Assembly (NCBI GenBank): GCA_963573315.1
Contig: OY752144.1
Location: 2,164,501-2,228,500, forward strand
Direction of reading: 5' to 3'
Length of the DNA: 64,000 bases
From: Entomortierella parvispora
Lineage: Eukaryota > Mortierellomycota > Mortierellomycetes > Mortierellales > Mortierellaceae
Shown: in pieces, positions 44,928 to 57,430 of the stretch
How the letters are laid out: every line of letters starts with the position of its first letter
Numbering within the stretch: position 1 is the stretch's first letter
Position numbers and translations under genes: made by a program
The notes under the pieces: model-generated
What the model was told of the DNA's origin: nothing
The model's input: the letters and a program-made list of their open reading frames with translations, nothing else
The model's database searches: none

Positions 44928-45540
44928 GAAAATTCGCCGAAACTCGCAGAAAAAAACAACTAATGTGGAAGGGGGGCAATGTTTCTTTTGTCCAGATATA
45001 GACGTACCTCGACCAGAAAAAAAGAAAAAAAAGTTATTGTACCCTTTATCTGGAACAGAGCCTGACGAAAAGTTCTTGTGGACCGTGGATCTGTGCAATG
45101 GAGAATATGGCTGTGGTTTTTGGTGAGATCAAAGGCTTCTTGGGTCAAAGAACAAGAGAAAAAAAAAAGAAGAGATAAGAAAAATGATGGCAATAAAGAC
45201 GAGGTTGGGATGCACAGGCCAGGACTGAAAGTTAGAGGCAAACAAGATTAAAGATGACTGCGGGGCAGGCCAGTTATCGTACGCGCCGAAGGAGGGTCCG
45301 TTCCAGCTATTTTTTGCTGAAAGTTCCCTGATCGTCAGTGAAGGAAATAGAGAGAGTTACACGCGTGCGAGAAGATGAGAACGAAAACTAAAAAAAAAAA
45401 AAAAGAAAAACAGGGAGAAGGAACAGGAGTCAGAAAAAAAAATCTGAATGTTCTGGTCCTGTGCGACCGCCTTTCCCAATTGTGTTTGGGTGTTTCCATC
45501 TCCCCCCTTCCCCTTGCGCGTTTCGTCTTTATTCGTCGCA

Positions 45541-45761
45541 TGGCACGAACCCTAACAAACCGCTGCCTGGACCTCAAACTAACAGCTCGTGTCGAGTCCG
45601 TGCTGAGCCAACCTCAGGCTTTTGAAGAGCTACAGTACATTTTTGAAACAAAGATTTCACTCGATATCCGTGCATGGCAGCTTGTGGTATCTGTCGTCTG
45701 GCATGTAGTTTATCAGAGAATGTACATTGAAGACAAGGGTCAGATCGGTTTTTTGTTCTAG
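45541..45761 (+). CDS. Short unidentified ORF
   Basis: A 73-codon frame with balanced composition (MARTLTNRCLDLKLTARVES, later DIRAWQLVVSVVWHVVYQRM) lies in an otherwise low-complexity interval. It looks more protein-like than its surroundings and may be an exon ending near GACAAGG at 45736, but I could not find a continuation and do not recognise it. Confidence 0.25.
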
Positions 45762-48700
45762 TTGGGGTTGGGAATCGGGAGAAAGCTGCAAGCAACGCAA
45801 TCCGAAGGTGTTATGGATAAACCCTAAAAGTGACAAGCAGTTGAAAAGAAAAAAAGGCACAAGGAGAGAGAAGAGACGACGCGGGGAGGGCAAGCAAAGA
45901 GCACCAGATGCAGCAGGAATGGAGAGGATGATGTTGGACTCTTCGGAGGCGCGTTCCCCGGATGACTGGAGGGGGGGATCATTGCTGTGTTTCCCCTCCT
46001 CAATCTTTTTTTACTCTTCATTTTCAGCGGGGGCTCTTTCTGAATGACCTGCCCGATCGCGTCGTATCTGAACGTTCAGGCAAAGCCCGATACACTTCGC
46101 AAAGGTGTTGGGGAGTCTGTCTCTCTTTTTTTTTCCGTTGGGGCCGTTGAAGAGATTGGAATCGCGGCCTGGGCTCCGATAAATTGCTTCAAGTCCAAGG
46201 AGGGAGAATAGGAGGATGAGGATAAAGAGGACGAAGAGGAGACCGTCCAGAGAGATGGGAAAAGGATCACTCCCCTCGGTCGCGTCGCCTTCATTTATTA
46301 GCGCGTTTCTTATTTGGAGGCGATCCAAGAGAGATCTCTTGCCCCCTGCCCTCTTCTTGTTCTTGTTTCCATGAGCCTGCTTCTCTCTGTCAATCTATGC
46401 AGTCCCCCCGCATTTAGCCTTACTTGCAACTCCTGAATCCGTACCTGACTCCTCGTCTACAAAACGCACTTGGCGTCTGCTGTTGTAGTTGAAGTCGTGG
46501 AAAAGCTGAGAACTGCTTGAAAACTGGCGCGATGGGTGGATCACGGTACTCTTGAAAAAGCATCTCCCTTGGTGGATATCATCGTGCTTCTCTCCGTTGC
46601 TTCTTGGAGTTTTTTTAATGGCCAATTGGTCAATCCTTTCTGTCAAAAAGATGCTTAACTGCATGGAGTAGAAGCGTATCGATTATAATTTTTTTTATTT
46701 TTGCATGTTCAGTTGTACTCTTTTTTGCATACAGTATATGGTGCGCATGCAGAGTGGCACGGAAGCCCGCCGCAACAAGCGCTCTCAGACGTCGACCCCC
46801 CTCCCCAACTATCCCTGCATCGCAATGCAGGCGGCTATTGTCTCCGCGTTCTCCGTTCTCCGTGTTTTTTTTACCTTCCTTCTTTGTTGTTACCCTTTCT
46901 TGACTCCAGTCAGGACCTTGGCCCACCACCCCCTGGATCGATGGTTGTTCGTTTGAACAGAATGCGTGCTTGTTATTCATGCATCACTGAACGACGACCA
47001 TGGACCACAGCAACCACAAAAACAACAAAGAGGCCGCAATCAAATCAGCAGAAATCCTGTTCACGCGGTCTAAATGCAATATAGGCAGACGCCACGATGT
47101 TGGTTGCTAGACTGCCCGCAGCTGGTCCTTCAGACTATCTGCAAGCAATCAAATCCCCATCCAAGGAGCAGTCTGGAAGAGAGATCCCAATTGGGTCCAT
47201 CAAAGAAGAAAAGAAAAGAGGGGTGATGCTCAAAGGGCTCACTTGTTCATTCGTTCTGGCTGTGAAGTCTGTTCGAACAAAGGTAATTACCGCCACTGTT
47301 TATATTTCCGGATTGCCCAGCGCTCTTTGCTCGATTGGACAATGCAGCCACCTGCTGTGTGGTGGTCAGATTCAATGCTCTTCATAGTCTAGCAAAGTAT
47401 GACGGCGATGACGGGTCGATCAGGTAGATGTGCTGCTGAAGCGATCGACCAGCAGGGGAGAGGAAAAGGTGAGGTGGATGGACGATGTCAAGACAGCAAT
47501 GATAGCTGGCGAGGAGGGTCTCGAAGGGTCGTGAGGATACTGAAAAAGGGGGCGGAGCGTGCCCGTCCTTCACCATGGCATCGGATAAAAAAACAAAGCG
47601 CCAAAGCGTCTGTCACTCTGCATTGCTGTTGCGTGGATCGAGGCACGGCGACCGTGTGCGGGTGTTTTTGCGCTCTGCTCTCAGTCAGTCCAACGGCCAT
47701 CCTTTCCAAGAATGAAGCTGGGGTGCGGATAGAGAAGGAGATGGTGCAGACCGGCCGACCAGAAAGACAGAAAGACACCCATAGCCCACCTGCCACCCCA
47801 TCATCATCATCATTGCCATCGTTATTGTCGTCGGCAGAACGCTCTGAGTGCTCTCTCCCTCTTTTTTTTTTCTTTCGTTCTTTTTTCTCTTCCCCCTTCT
47901 CTTTCTTTCCTTCTCTTTCCTCTTTCCTTCCTTCCTTCACATTCTTGTTCTCATTCACAATTCGATTCTGATCCCTCATCTTGGTCTCCTCTCTTCATTC
48001 ACTTTTCCCATCCTCCACCTTTGCGATCTTTTCGTGCTGTCCATTCATCTTCTCTCTCTCTCTCCTTACTCTGTCGCGCGCGTGCCCTGTATCTAACCCT
48101 CGCGACCTCAATTGCTCCAATCCCAACCAGTGCGCTCATACAACCCGGCAACTCTTTCCTCCGTCATTAGTCGTCCCTTCCACCCCAATTCCATTTATTC
48201 TCAATCTCGCTCTCAAAAGCAAGCAGAAAAGGTTCGTAGTCCTTTTGTCTCTTCAGTCCCCTGCTTCCAACTCCTCGTTCCAACATGCCTTCTTCGTGGG
48301 CTTGCAGTTGCAACGAAGGCTGGTCGTCCTCTGTATGCATGTGCGTGTGTTTAAATGCGCGAAATCGGTTGTGTGCCTTGTGCGAGGTCTGACCTCGATC
48401 AGGATTGTTTCGGCAACAATGCATGGTCAAGGGACAGCCACCTTGATTGCATTTTTGCGTGACCCAGCACCTGTGCAACACACTACAAACATCCAACAAC
48501 AGTGCGCCCAGGGGTAGATCTCGGTTCCTCTCCATCTTGTACCTCCCCGTTCTTGCCCCTCCCTCGCCCCTTCATCCCCTGTCTGCGGACCCACCCCTTT
48601 CATCAATCAATTGACCCTCGCACGCGCGTTATTGTGGATCCACCCAATTACCTTGACAAAGACACGCTTCGCACGCGAGAATGCTTTTCATCAAGCCCTG

Positions 48701-49210
48701 CACGCGCACGCGCTCGCTGCCAGTAACGGGGACAGGATAACCTCGACAGCACCCATCAAGGGAGATCCCGCACTAAGAGGAGAATGGAAGAGTGAGGGGT
48801 GAGAGTAGGAGAGAGAGAGAAGAGAGAGAAGAGAACATGAGAACAAGAGTGTGGACAACAACCTGGCTCCCTTTCTCGCCTCCCTCGCCTCCCTCTCTTT
48901 TCTCCCCCTTGCAGTTCATCTCTGTCCTTTTGTGTCAAACAAAGTGCGCTCAACCCCCTCGATCTTTCCCTTTTTTTTTTTTTCTTTTTTCTTTGCACAT
49001 CTTCGATCCATGGATAGAGACAGAGAGAACAATGGGCTGGGATGGGATGGAGGTGGCCTCCTGGCTCCCAATGGGCTCTCGCCTCCTCTTGCTGTCTTCA
49101 CTTTATTTATTTTTCTCATTCGAGTCCATCCCCCTTCCCTCTTCTCTCCTTCACTGTCGTTTCTCTTTTTTCTTCTATCTCTCTCCCTCCGTCTCTCTCT
49201 CTCTCCCTCC

Positions 49211-49386
<176 letters not shown>

Positions 49387-49594
49387 CGCACTATCGTTCT
49401 CTTTCGGTTCTCCCAGTCTGCACCACTTCGATTGTGTTCATTAACACTTTCTTCGTCTCGGTCCTAGGAATCCCTTTTTGACCATCTCCTTCCTGACTCC
49501 TACTTCTAATTGCTCTCTTGGACTGCTGTCGCGCATTTATCCCAGAACCGTCAACGCCCAACGACTACGGCATCTCTATCTCTATCTCTCTCTC

Positions 49595-49626
49595 TTTTTT
49601 TTTTTTTTTTTTTTTTAAAAAAAAAA
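49595..49626. repeat. T22-A10 homopolymer junction
   Basis: A run of 22 T followed directly by 10 A, about 345 bp upstream of the G-alpha start. It could form a hairpin or act as a rigid nucleosome-excluding tract in the promoter; this is inferred. Confidence 0.85.
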
Positions 49627-49967
49627 CATTGTGCTCCTCGTTCCCTGCGCCTGTCCTTGTTTGCCTGAACAGAACCCCAGTACTTTGTATGGCGAGGGCT
49701 TTCTCCTTTATTCCACACTTCTTGCTTCCACCACCGGTCATCCAGCAGCTCGATCCAAATCTAATAGAACCATCCCCTTTTCTCTCTGCCCATCTTTTTG
49801 TGTTCACCTTTAGCGGGATCAACGAGCCTTCGTCCTACCCGTCGCCATCACTTTGTGTCTCTGCATTGAATCACTAGTACCGCCCCGTCAACCACGACGT
49901 CTTGTCTTTGACAATCTCCCTCGACACACTAAAGCTCACTTAACCCCAACACACAACACAATTCACA

Positions 49968-51800
49968 ATGGGTTGTTGTATCAGTCAAGAGGACAAGGAG
50001 AGTCGCAGTCGCAATGAGGCCATTGAGAACCAACTTCGCCGCGACCGTATCCAGATGCGTAACGAGGTCAAGATGCTCTTGCTTGGTACGTTGTCCCTTC
50101 CAACCACCAAGAACATGGGATTCCTCGCTCCCTGCATCCACAATCAGGATTCATCACGTTATTAACAATGGGTGCCGTTCCTTCAAAAAAAAACAGGTGC
50201 CGGAGAGTCTGGCAAGTCCACTATCCTTAAACAGATGAAGTTGATCCACGATGGAGGATATTCAAATGATGAACGAGAAGCTTTCAAGGAGATCATCTTC
50301 TCCAACACCGTCCAAAGGTAAGAAAGGGGAAACAAGTCCAAAACCCTTTGAGCTCTAGAACCAAAAGAAATATGCAAGAAATCAAACAGGGACCGAGCGC
50401 TCAAGCCTGCAGGGGTGGAGAGTTTGCACTGTCCAACGGCCAACGCCCATATTTGACAAGATGAAAAAAAAAGATGGAAGCATTGGATGTTCCCTCCCTC
50501 CCGTTCCTTCCTTTCCCCTATCCCTCCTCTATTTCGCACCATCAATTGTTCTTTCTGCTGGCAATAATTGCACCCCTTGGAACAAGAAACGTCAGTTGCA
50601 TGATTCATCTCAGGCACACACACACACAGTACTGTCTTGGGCGCAGTTACACAAATGCGTAGTGCGCCCGAGCGAGCCCTGTTCCTTTGGGACTTTTGTG
50701 GGGGACAGGGGGGCTATTGTTAATTGTGTGGATGCGGTGTGACAAACCCAAAAGAGCACGGTCTCTGGCTCATTGTTGTGTCTTGGCCAAGCTCAGTCAT
50801 GGGGCGTGCATGTTTGAGAAAATGTAGAAAACACTTTCTAAATCGTATACAATCCCCATCCTACTATAGCATGCGCGTCATTCTCGAGGCCATGGACAAG
50901 ATGGAGCTGCCATTGTATCATGACGCTAATCGCTCATATGCTGGCACTATCATGAGCCTGCCTCCCCAAATCGAAGGCGACTATATGCCACACGATGTGG
51001 CAGTCGCAGTCCAGAATCTGTGGGTCGATCCCAACGTTCAGCAGGCGTTCCAGCGAAGTCGCGAGTACCAATTGAACGATTCTGCGAAATAGTAAGCCCC
51101 AGTGGAGGAGTGAAAAGAGTCGAGAAGATGATTACGTTAGCTCAAGGAGATGTGTATACTTATCCTTTTTTTTTTTTTTTTTTTTTTTACCCCTTACAGT
51201 TACTTTGACTCGATTGACCGGATTGCAAAGACCAACTATATCCCCACGAACCAGGATGTGCTCCGGTCTCGTGTCAAGACGACAGGCATCACAGAGACAC
51301 GCTTTGTGATCGGCGAGCTGACCTACATGATGTTTGATGTCGGTGGACAGCGGTCGGAGAGAAAGAAGTGGATCCATTGTTTCGAGAACGTGACGGCGAT
51401 TGTGTTCCTGGTCGCTATCTCAGAGTATGACCAGCTCTTGTTTGAGGACGAGACGGTGAACCGGATGCAAGAGGCGTTGACACTCTTTGATTCGATTTGC
51501 AACTCGCGCTGGTTTGTAAAAACCTCGATTATCCTCTTTTTGAACAAGATTGATCGTTTCAAGGAGAAGCTGCCTGTGTCGCCCATGCGCAAGTACTTTA
51601 GCGACTATGATGGCGGCGATGATTATGAACAGGCCTCTCAGTACATCCTGAATCGTTTCGTGAGCTTGAACGGGTCCGAGTCCAAGCAGATCTATACCCA
51701 CTTCACCTGTGCCACGGACACAAGCCAGATCAAGTTCGTCATGGCCGCTGTCAGCGACATTATCATCCAGACGAACCTTCGAGATTGCGGTCTCCTGTAA
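49968..51800 (+). CDS. GPA1: Heterotrimeric G-protein alpha subunit, canonical
   Basis: Four exons (49968-50085, 50197-50317, 50870-51091, 51200-51800) give 353 residues, the classic G-alpha length. All motifs are standard: MGCCIS for N-myristoylation at Gly2 and palmitoylation at Cys3/4, P-loop GAGESGKST, switch [11 protein letters not shown], switch [28 protein letters not shown], and C-terminal RDCGLL with the Cys that pertussis toxin modifies in Gi-type subunits. It couples seven-TM receptors to effectors at the plasma membrane with beta-gamma partners that are not in this window. The gene is preceded by a long CT-rich leader. Intron 2 (50318-50869) is 552 nt. The paralogue at 25.6 kb shares two intron positions. 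GPA1 is a family-level symbol; the exact fungal subgroup is not resolved. Confidence 0.97.
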
Positions 51801-52283
51801 TAATTTGTTCATTTTTTTTCTTTTCTTGCTCTCTCCCCTTTTCCCTTCCTTCGACTGCAAATCATGTTCTTTTTACCATTCATTCTTTCCTCACACCAAA
51901 CAACAACACATCTCCCTTCTCACTCACTCTCTCTCTCCCCTCTCAACCATCTCATCTGTGTTCGCACAGGCAAATATTCCATATAGTCGCTTTTAATTTA
52001 TCTTTTTTTCCTTCACTGATCTTTATGTTCAAGTATACTCTCTTTTACATTAAACGGAAAAACACACTGGCCTATGGTCCCCCTTAATACTACGAATATC
52101 AAACACTTAAAAAAGACCAGCTCACAACCCCTATTTCTCCCAGCAGTCGCATCTTAATAATGGATATCCTGGGGAGATATATTGGTGTCACCAAGAGCTG
52201 CAAAAGGAGGAGGAGGAGGGCAATTGGCACTTTACAAGAGGAGAGCAGGGTGCAAGGAGTTTTATTCTTGTTTCAAAACTGGC
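51801..52283. other. Convergent intergenic region
   Basis: The 3' flanks of the canonical G-alpha and DEAD-box helicase genes. T/C-rich after the G-alpha stop, with no gene seen. Confidence 0.5.
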
Positions 52284-54934
52284 CTACCACCCATCATTAT
52301 CACTATAGATCTTGACAGTCTTTTTACTAGGTCTGTTTCCGAAATGGCCCATGCGCTGAGGACTGTGCAGCTTCTCAATGATTTTGGGCATGCCTGGCTT
52401 GAATTCGATAAAGTCCTCCCATTCCGACTCGTTGATCTGGATATACTCGGTCTCGGGCAGACCGACCCTGGCCTCGAATTCCTCCTGACGCTTCTTGCGG
52501 GACAAGGGTTTAGGATTCGTTGGGTCATTGAGATCTTGATCCAGCAGCTCCTGATCTTCGTCGTCATCCAAGGCAGCACCTGCACTCTTTTGTCGGGTGA
52601 TCCGGGTGTTGACAGTAGGGAACGTGCCATCGACGAGCTCATATCGCTCTGCCTCATGACCCATGACTGCCCCCTCCCCACCTTCTTCGATCGAAAGTGG
52701 GCGATTCTTCATGAAGCCCATCCGCTCCAGGAAACTGGTCGACACTGCAGGTCTCTCTTCCACCCCAAACGCTTCGATATACCGGTCTGCTGACTCGAGA
52801 ATCTTTTTCCGGTCCGTGTTGCCAATCCTGGGTCCAACCGTCAAGTCTACAGAGTGAAGAGGTAAATGTTAGAAGGTCATGATCATTTGAAAGTTTTGCG
52901 ACCCAAAGTCAATATATAAAACTCAAGTGTAGCAAAAAAAAAAAAAACTTACTGTATCCCAAGAATGCAGTGTAGGCGCTCTTGGCCAGCTTTTCATCGA
53001 CCTTGGACATTGCCTTCTTGAATCCGCGGTCCAGACTCTCTCCCAACATGACGCTCTGCCAGTCATCATACTGATGCTCTTGTTGCACTACCGCGCCCAA
53101 GGGTGAGGGGTTCAGTTGATGCTCAATAAATCCTTGATCCAATTCACCTAAAACCAAGAGACCGCGTCCATGAGGGTCTTCTGTCGCTGCATTCTTTCCT
53201 TTCTTCGCCGTATTCCTTTCGGGTCCATCTCCACGTCCGGTTCTTCCAATTCGGTGGATATAGTGTTCCAGCGACAAGGGAGCGCCCACTTGGATAACCA
53301 GTCCCACACCGGGGTAATCAACACCGCGGGCTGAGACATCCGAGGTGAACAAGACGGCAGGGGTCTGGATTCTCTTGAAGTTACGACTCGTCAAGGTGCG
53401 TTCCTTCTGGTGTTTTGCAGAGTGAATTTCAAAGACAGAAAGTTCCTTGCCCATCGAAAGCGTTGCAAAGACCTTGGCATACAATTGCGCTCCTCGTGTC
53501 GTGGGCAAAAAGACCATGATCTTGTTGTTGGGTCGGTCCTTGCTGTTCGCTGCAGCCTTCTTTTCTTTTTTCGCTTCGGCCGCAATGGCTGCTGGGGAGA
53601 GGGTATTGGAAACCTTCTTTGGTTTCTTCAACGATTCCTGATGCTCCATATCCATGTCCTTCAACAAGTGATCGTTAATGATTCTCCGAACAAGAGCCAC
53701 ATGGGATTGGTACGGCGCAAGACAATATCCTTGGCGTGTGGCGAGATTGAGGTTGATATCCTTGGATCCAACGGTATCAATCATGATAGGGCCAGAAGTC
53801 TTGGATGTCCTTTTGGGCAAAGCCACGTCCAAGAGTGAATCCAATTTGGAGTCCACAGTAGCCGAAAAGAGAAATGTTTGTCGGTCCTTGGGCATGGTTT
53901 CCAAAACTGCCTCCAGCTGATCACGGAATCCCAACTGAAGCATTGTGTCAGCTTCATCCAAGACCAACTAGCGAGAAAAACCAAAAACAAAATGTCAATG
54001 CCGAATTTGTCTGAGAATGCAAAAGATCAAAAGAAAGAACTCTCACCACTTTGGATTCTCGCAATTTGGCCGCAAATTCACTATTTCCGATCAGATCCTT
54101 GATTCTTCCTGGAGTCACCACGATGAATTCCGCTGGCTCCTTGGAAAGCCGATCCAGCTGTCTGCCTTTACTCTCGCCTCCGACCAGATACTGAACCCCC
54201 CATCCCAAAGGTTTCAACAGCTGCGTTGCCTCCTCTGAGATCTGCAAGGCCAGCTCTCGGGTTGGAGCAATGATTACACATCCAATCTTGCCTCCCATCT
54301 TGATTTTTGTCTCTGCTGGCAACGCCATCAACGATTCTAAAGCGGCGACCAAGAATGCCAACGTTTTTCCTGTACCAGTCTTGGCCTTGACCATCAAATC
54401 TCGTTTCGTGGGGAGTTGAGAAAGAACAGAGTGTTGGACTTTGGACATGGATTCGTAACCGAACGTAGATTGAATCGCCTCCAAGGTTGAAGGATGAAGG
54501 TTTGTGAGTTCTGAGAAAGGGCGAGAGTACTCTAATGTGGATGGTGCCGAAGGTGTTGTCGTTGCTGCGTTGCTGTCCTCAATCGAATTGGGTGACATAG
54601 TGGACATGGTCCGGACGAAATTATTGTGTGCCGTTACACCTCTGGATCGACAAGGGGCAGGTGAGATGGAAGGTATCCTCCATGCGGAGGAAGCTTGGTT
54701 CCGTGTGGCATTTGATATCCGGATCGATCCGCGTGTATCAGATGTACTATCAAACAGCTTTGAACAAGTCGTGGAACGGGTCCTGAGTTGACGAATCTGA
54801 ATGCATGGACGAGCCGCATGGCACAGCGGTGGCTTATGCAGCGTCTTCAAAGTCCCAGCACAGCTTGTTCGTACTAAAGCCAATGACATTGGGAAGCGAT
54901 GCATGTGGAAATAAAGGAAAAGTGCCAATGGCAA
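52284..54934 (-). CDS. DEAD-box RNA helicase, probably mitochondrial (Mss116-like)
   Basis: Three exons (54934 to about 54047, 53967 to about 52952, about 52846-52284) give about 820 residues. Core motifs are all present: motif I AKTGTGKT, Ia APTRELA, GG and TPGR, II LDEAD, III SAT, IV IMVFLPTTRG, V SDVSARGVD, and VI HRIGRTGR. A 45-residue Lys/Ala-rich insertion lies between the two RecA lobes. The N-terminus is rich in Arg, Ser and Thr and poor in acidic residues, which suggests mitochondrial import. The start may be the Met at 54934 or the third Met, at about 54889. Mss116-type helicases remodel group I/II intron RNAs and ribosome precursors in mitochondria. Motif Q is represented by FSELTNLHPSTLEAIQSTFG. 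Confidence 0.93.
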
Positions 54935-55041
54935 AAGGGTCCTGGTGATCTTGAAGCCAAACCTCGAAAGGCACGTGACTACGCCACCAAAAGCTCTTGA
55001 AAAAAATGGTATTTATGTCATGATGTTAAGGAATCTATTCT

Positions 55042-56973
55042 CTAGTGCTTGATGTACTCGTACTTCTCCCAACCAACCCTGTCCAGCGTATCGATCTTGC
55101 CGAGGACCTCCTTCTCCATGCTCTCCTGGTACTTGTCCATCTTATCCAGGTACGAAGGAATAAAGCTGCCCAACATTCTGACGGCCAACAGAGCAGCGTT
55201 TGTGCTGTTGTTAATGGCAACTGTGGCGACTGGCACACCACGCTATTATGAAAGAGCGCGTAAACAAGGAAAAACAGGATTAGCTTTTTGAATCATCCTC
55301 AAAAATCCTCAATTCAGTTCGCCATAGAATCCATGACTTACAGGCATCTGAACAATCGAGTGCAAAGAGTCGACACCATCCAAAGTGCTACCACGGACTG
55401 GGACACCGATCACGGGCAGAGGAGTCAAAGCAGCCACCATTCCGGGTAAATGAGCAGCTCCACCGGCGCCAGCAATAATGACCTTGATTCCACGCTTGGC
55501 AGCCATTTTTCCGAAATGGTACATACGGTCGGGTGTTCTGTGGGCCGAAACCAACGAGAGCTCAAAGGGAACTGAAAACTTGGTCAAGATCTGAGCGGCG
55601 GCCTCCATTACCTTCAAATCACTGTCTGAACCCATAACGATCGACACCAGGGGGTCCAAGTTGAAGGGGGACTCATCCTTGGGGTCCATAGCCAAAACCA
55701 TAGGCAACAAGCGGTCATGGACCTCTGTCATAGAGTCACCAACGACGGTGATATGGCCCATCTTGCGACCGGCCTTGCACTCCTTCTTGCCATAGAGATG
55801 GGTAGTCGCTCCAGGGATTCCATAGGCAATCTCGCAAGCCTTGTAGGTGGCATCACCAGCGCCGAGAATGTTGAGCATACCAGAAGCCTGAACCTTCATT
55901 TCGGTAGAACCAAGAGGCAATCCCAGGATGGCACGAAGATGGTTCTCATACTGCGAGGTGTGGCATGCCTCGATGGTGTAATGTCCAGAGTTGTGGGGGC
56001 GAGGAGCAATCTCGTTCAAGAGGATCTGGCCTGTGGGAGATCAAGAATAAAAGATTAGGAAAGAGCGGATCATGAATTCATGAAGAGAAAAAAGTGACTC
56101 AAAGGCACTCTCTCACAAGTTCCGCTCGATATCGTCGGACTCTCACTAAGACTTACCATCGTCCATCAAGAACATCTCGACGCCGAAAACACCGGCGCCC
56201 GAGAGACTAGCAATGGCCTCCTCGGCAACCTTCTTGGCTTGCTGCTGGATCGAATGCGAAAAGGTCTCGTCCGAGGTTCCCTTCAGACCACGACCAACCT
56301 GGGCGGGGGCAAAGACCAAATGGCAGACGCTGTTCTTGTGCACAGTCTCAACCACAGGGTAGGATCGGACCTCTCCTGTCACCGATCGAACAACCATCAC
56401 TGCCAACTCGCGATCAAACTTGGCCCAACGTTCAGCATAGAGAGGAACGCCGGGTGCAAGCTTGGATCGAGCGTCCTTCAGATCAGCCTCGGATTTGACA
56501 ACATAGTTGCCTCGTCCATCATATGCCATCGTCTTGGCCTTGAGCATGAAAGGATATCCAAACTCTGAGCCAGCCTTCTCAATTGCCTCCTGGTCTGGGC
56601 AGTCCAAAGAATCAGCCAAGGGGATGTTGTGTGAAGCGAGGTGCTGCTTTTGCAAATACTTGTCCTGAATCAATGTAATGGTGGCAGGCGTAGGATGGAT
56701 CGATTTGCCAGTGGCCTCCAATTCCTTGAGGACTGTAGTGTCGACATGCTCAATCTCCACGGTGATCACATCTACTTGACTAGCAAGCTCGCGGATCTTG
56801 ACGGCATCCTTGAAGCTGCCCTCGAGATGGCTGTCGCCGGCATTGATTTGCTTTGCGGGCGAATCCACGGGCTCGTCCAAGATCGTGAGCGAGATGTTGA
56901 GTCTGGAAGCAGCTTCCTGAACCATGCGACCGAGCTGTCCGCCGCCGAGAATGCCAACCTTGCGAGATTCCAT
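55042..56973 (-). CDS. ADE2: Phosphoribosylaminoimidazole carboxylase (Ade2)
   Basis: Three exons (56973 to about 56155, about 56030-55341, about 55243-55042) encode about 570 residues, the usual fungal length. The protein fuses an N-terminal PurK-type ATP-grasp domain to a C-terminal PurE mutase domain; fungal Ade2 makes CAIR from AIR in purine biosynthesis. PurK features are [28 protein letters not shown] and [14 protein letters not shown]. PurE features are [27 protein letters not shown] and [16 protein letters not shown], with [20 protein letters not shown] in the last exon. Loss of this gene in yeasts gives red adenine auxotrophs. It lies downstream of the CK2 gene on the same strand and just upstream of the helicase, with separate promoters. 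Confidence 0.97.
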
Positions 56974-57430
56974 GATTGCTAGTGCTATGAGGATGAGAAG
57001 GAGGAGAGAAGAGGTAGTGGAGAGGAAGAGGAAGAGGTGTGGGAATCTGTTTGGGGTCGAAATGTCCTTCCCTCTTCTTTCTTTTTTTTTCCTTCAGTTT
57101 CGGAGTGAGTTCGAAATCCAAAAGAAGAAATTTGCGGGGAAGCTGGAGGACTCGACTCCCTAATTGAACGTAACCCCTGTAATTGAAAATGTATCGAGTC
57201 AGAGTGCGTCTGTCCCCCCCTTTCCCCCTTTTGTTCTTTTCGTCGTTGCCGATGTTTGCCGACTGTAGAACGCACGAAACACAACTTTAGAGCACACAGC
57301 GAGAATGGTAAAGAGAATATTTATGTTGTTCTGCAGGATGAGGAGGGGGAAAAAAAAGAAATAAAACTAAGGGCTAAAGAGCAGGTGTAGGCGAGCAAGT
57401 CGTTTCGGCGCTGAAATGTGGTCCACTAAT
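56974..57430. other. Intergenic (CK2 3' flank / ADE2 promoter)
   Basis: This 457-bp region should contain the CK2 3' end and the ADE2 5' leader. AG/CT-biased low-complexity sequence is present near 57000 and 57340. No gene. Confidence 0.5.

Noticed and set aside
46395-46664. Minus-strand ORF with HPSRQFSSSSQLFHDF
   Set aside because: Short, no exon partners or recognisable motif, and lies in a low-complexity interval.
47399-48535. ORFs upstream of the canonical G-alpha
   Set aside because: Dominated by CT-rich composition on both strands; more likely promoter and leader sequence.
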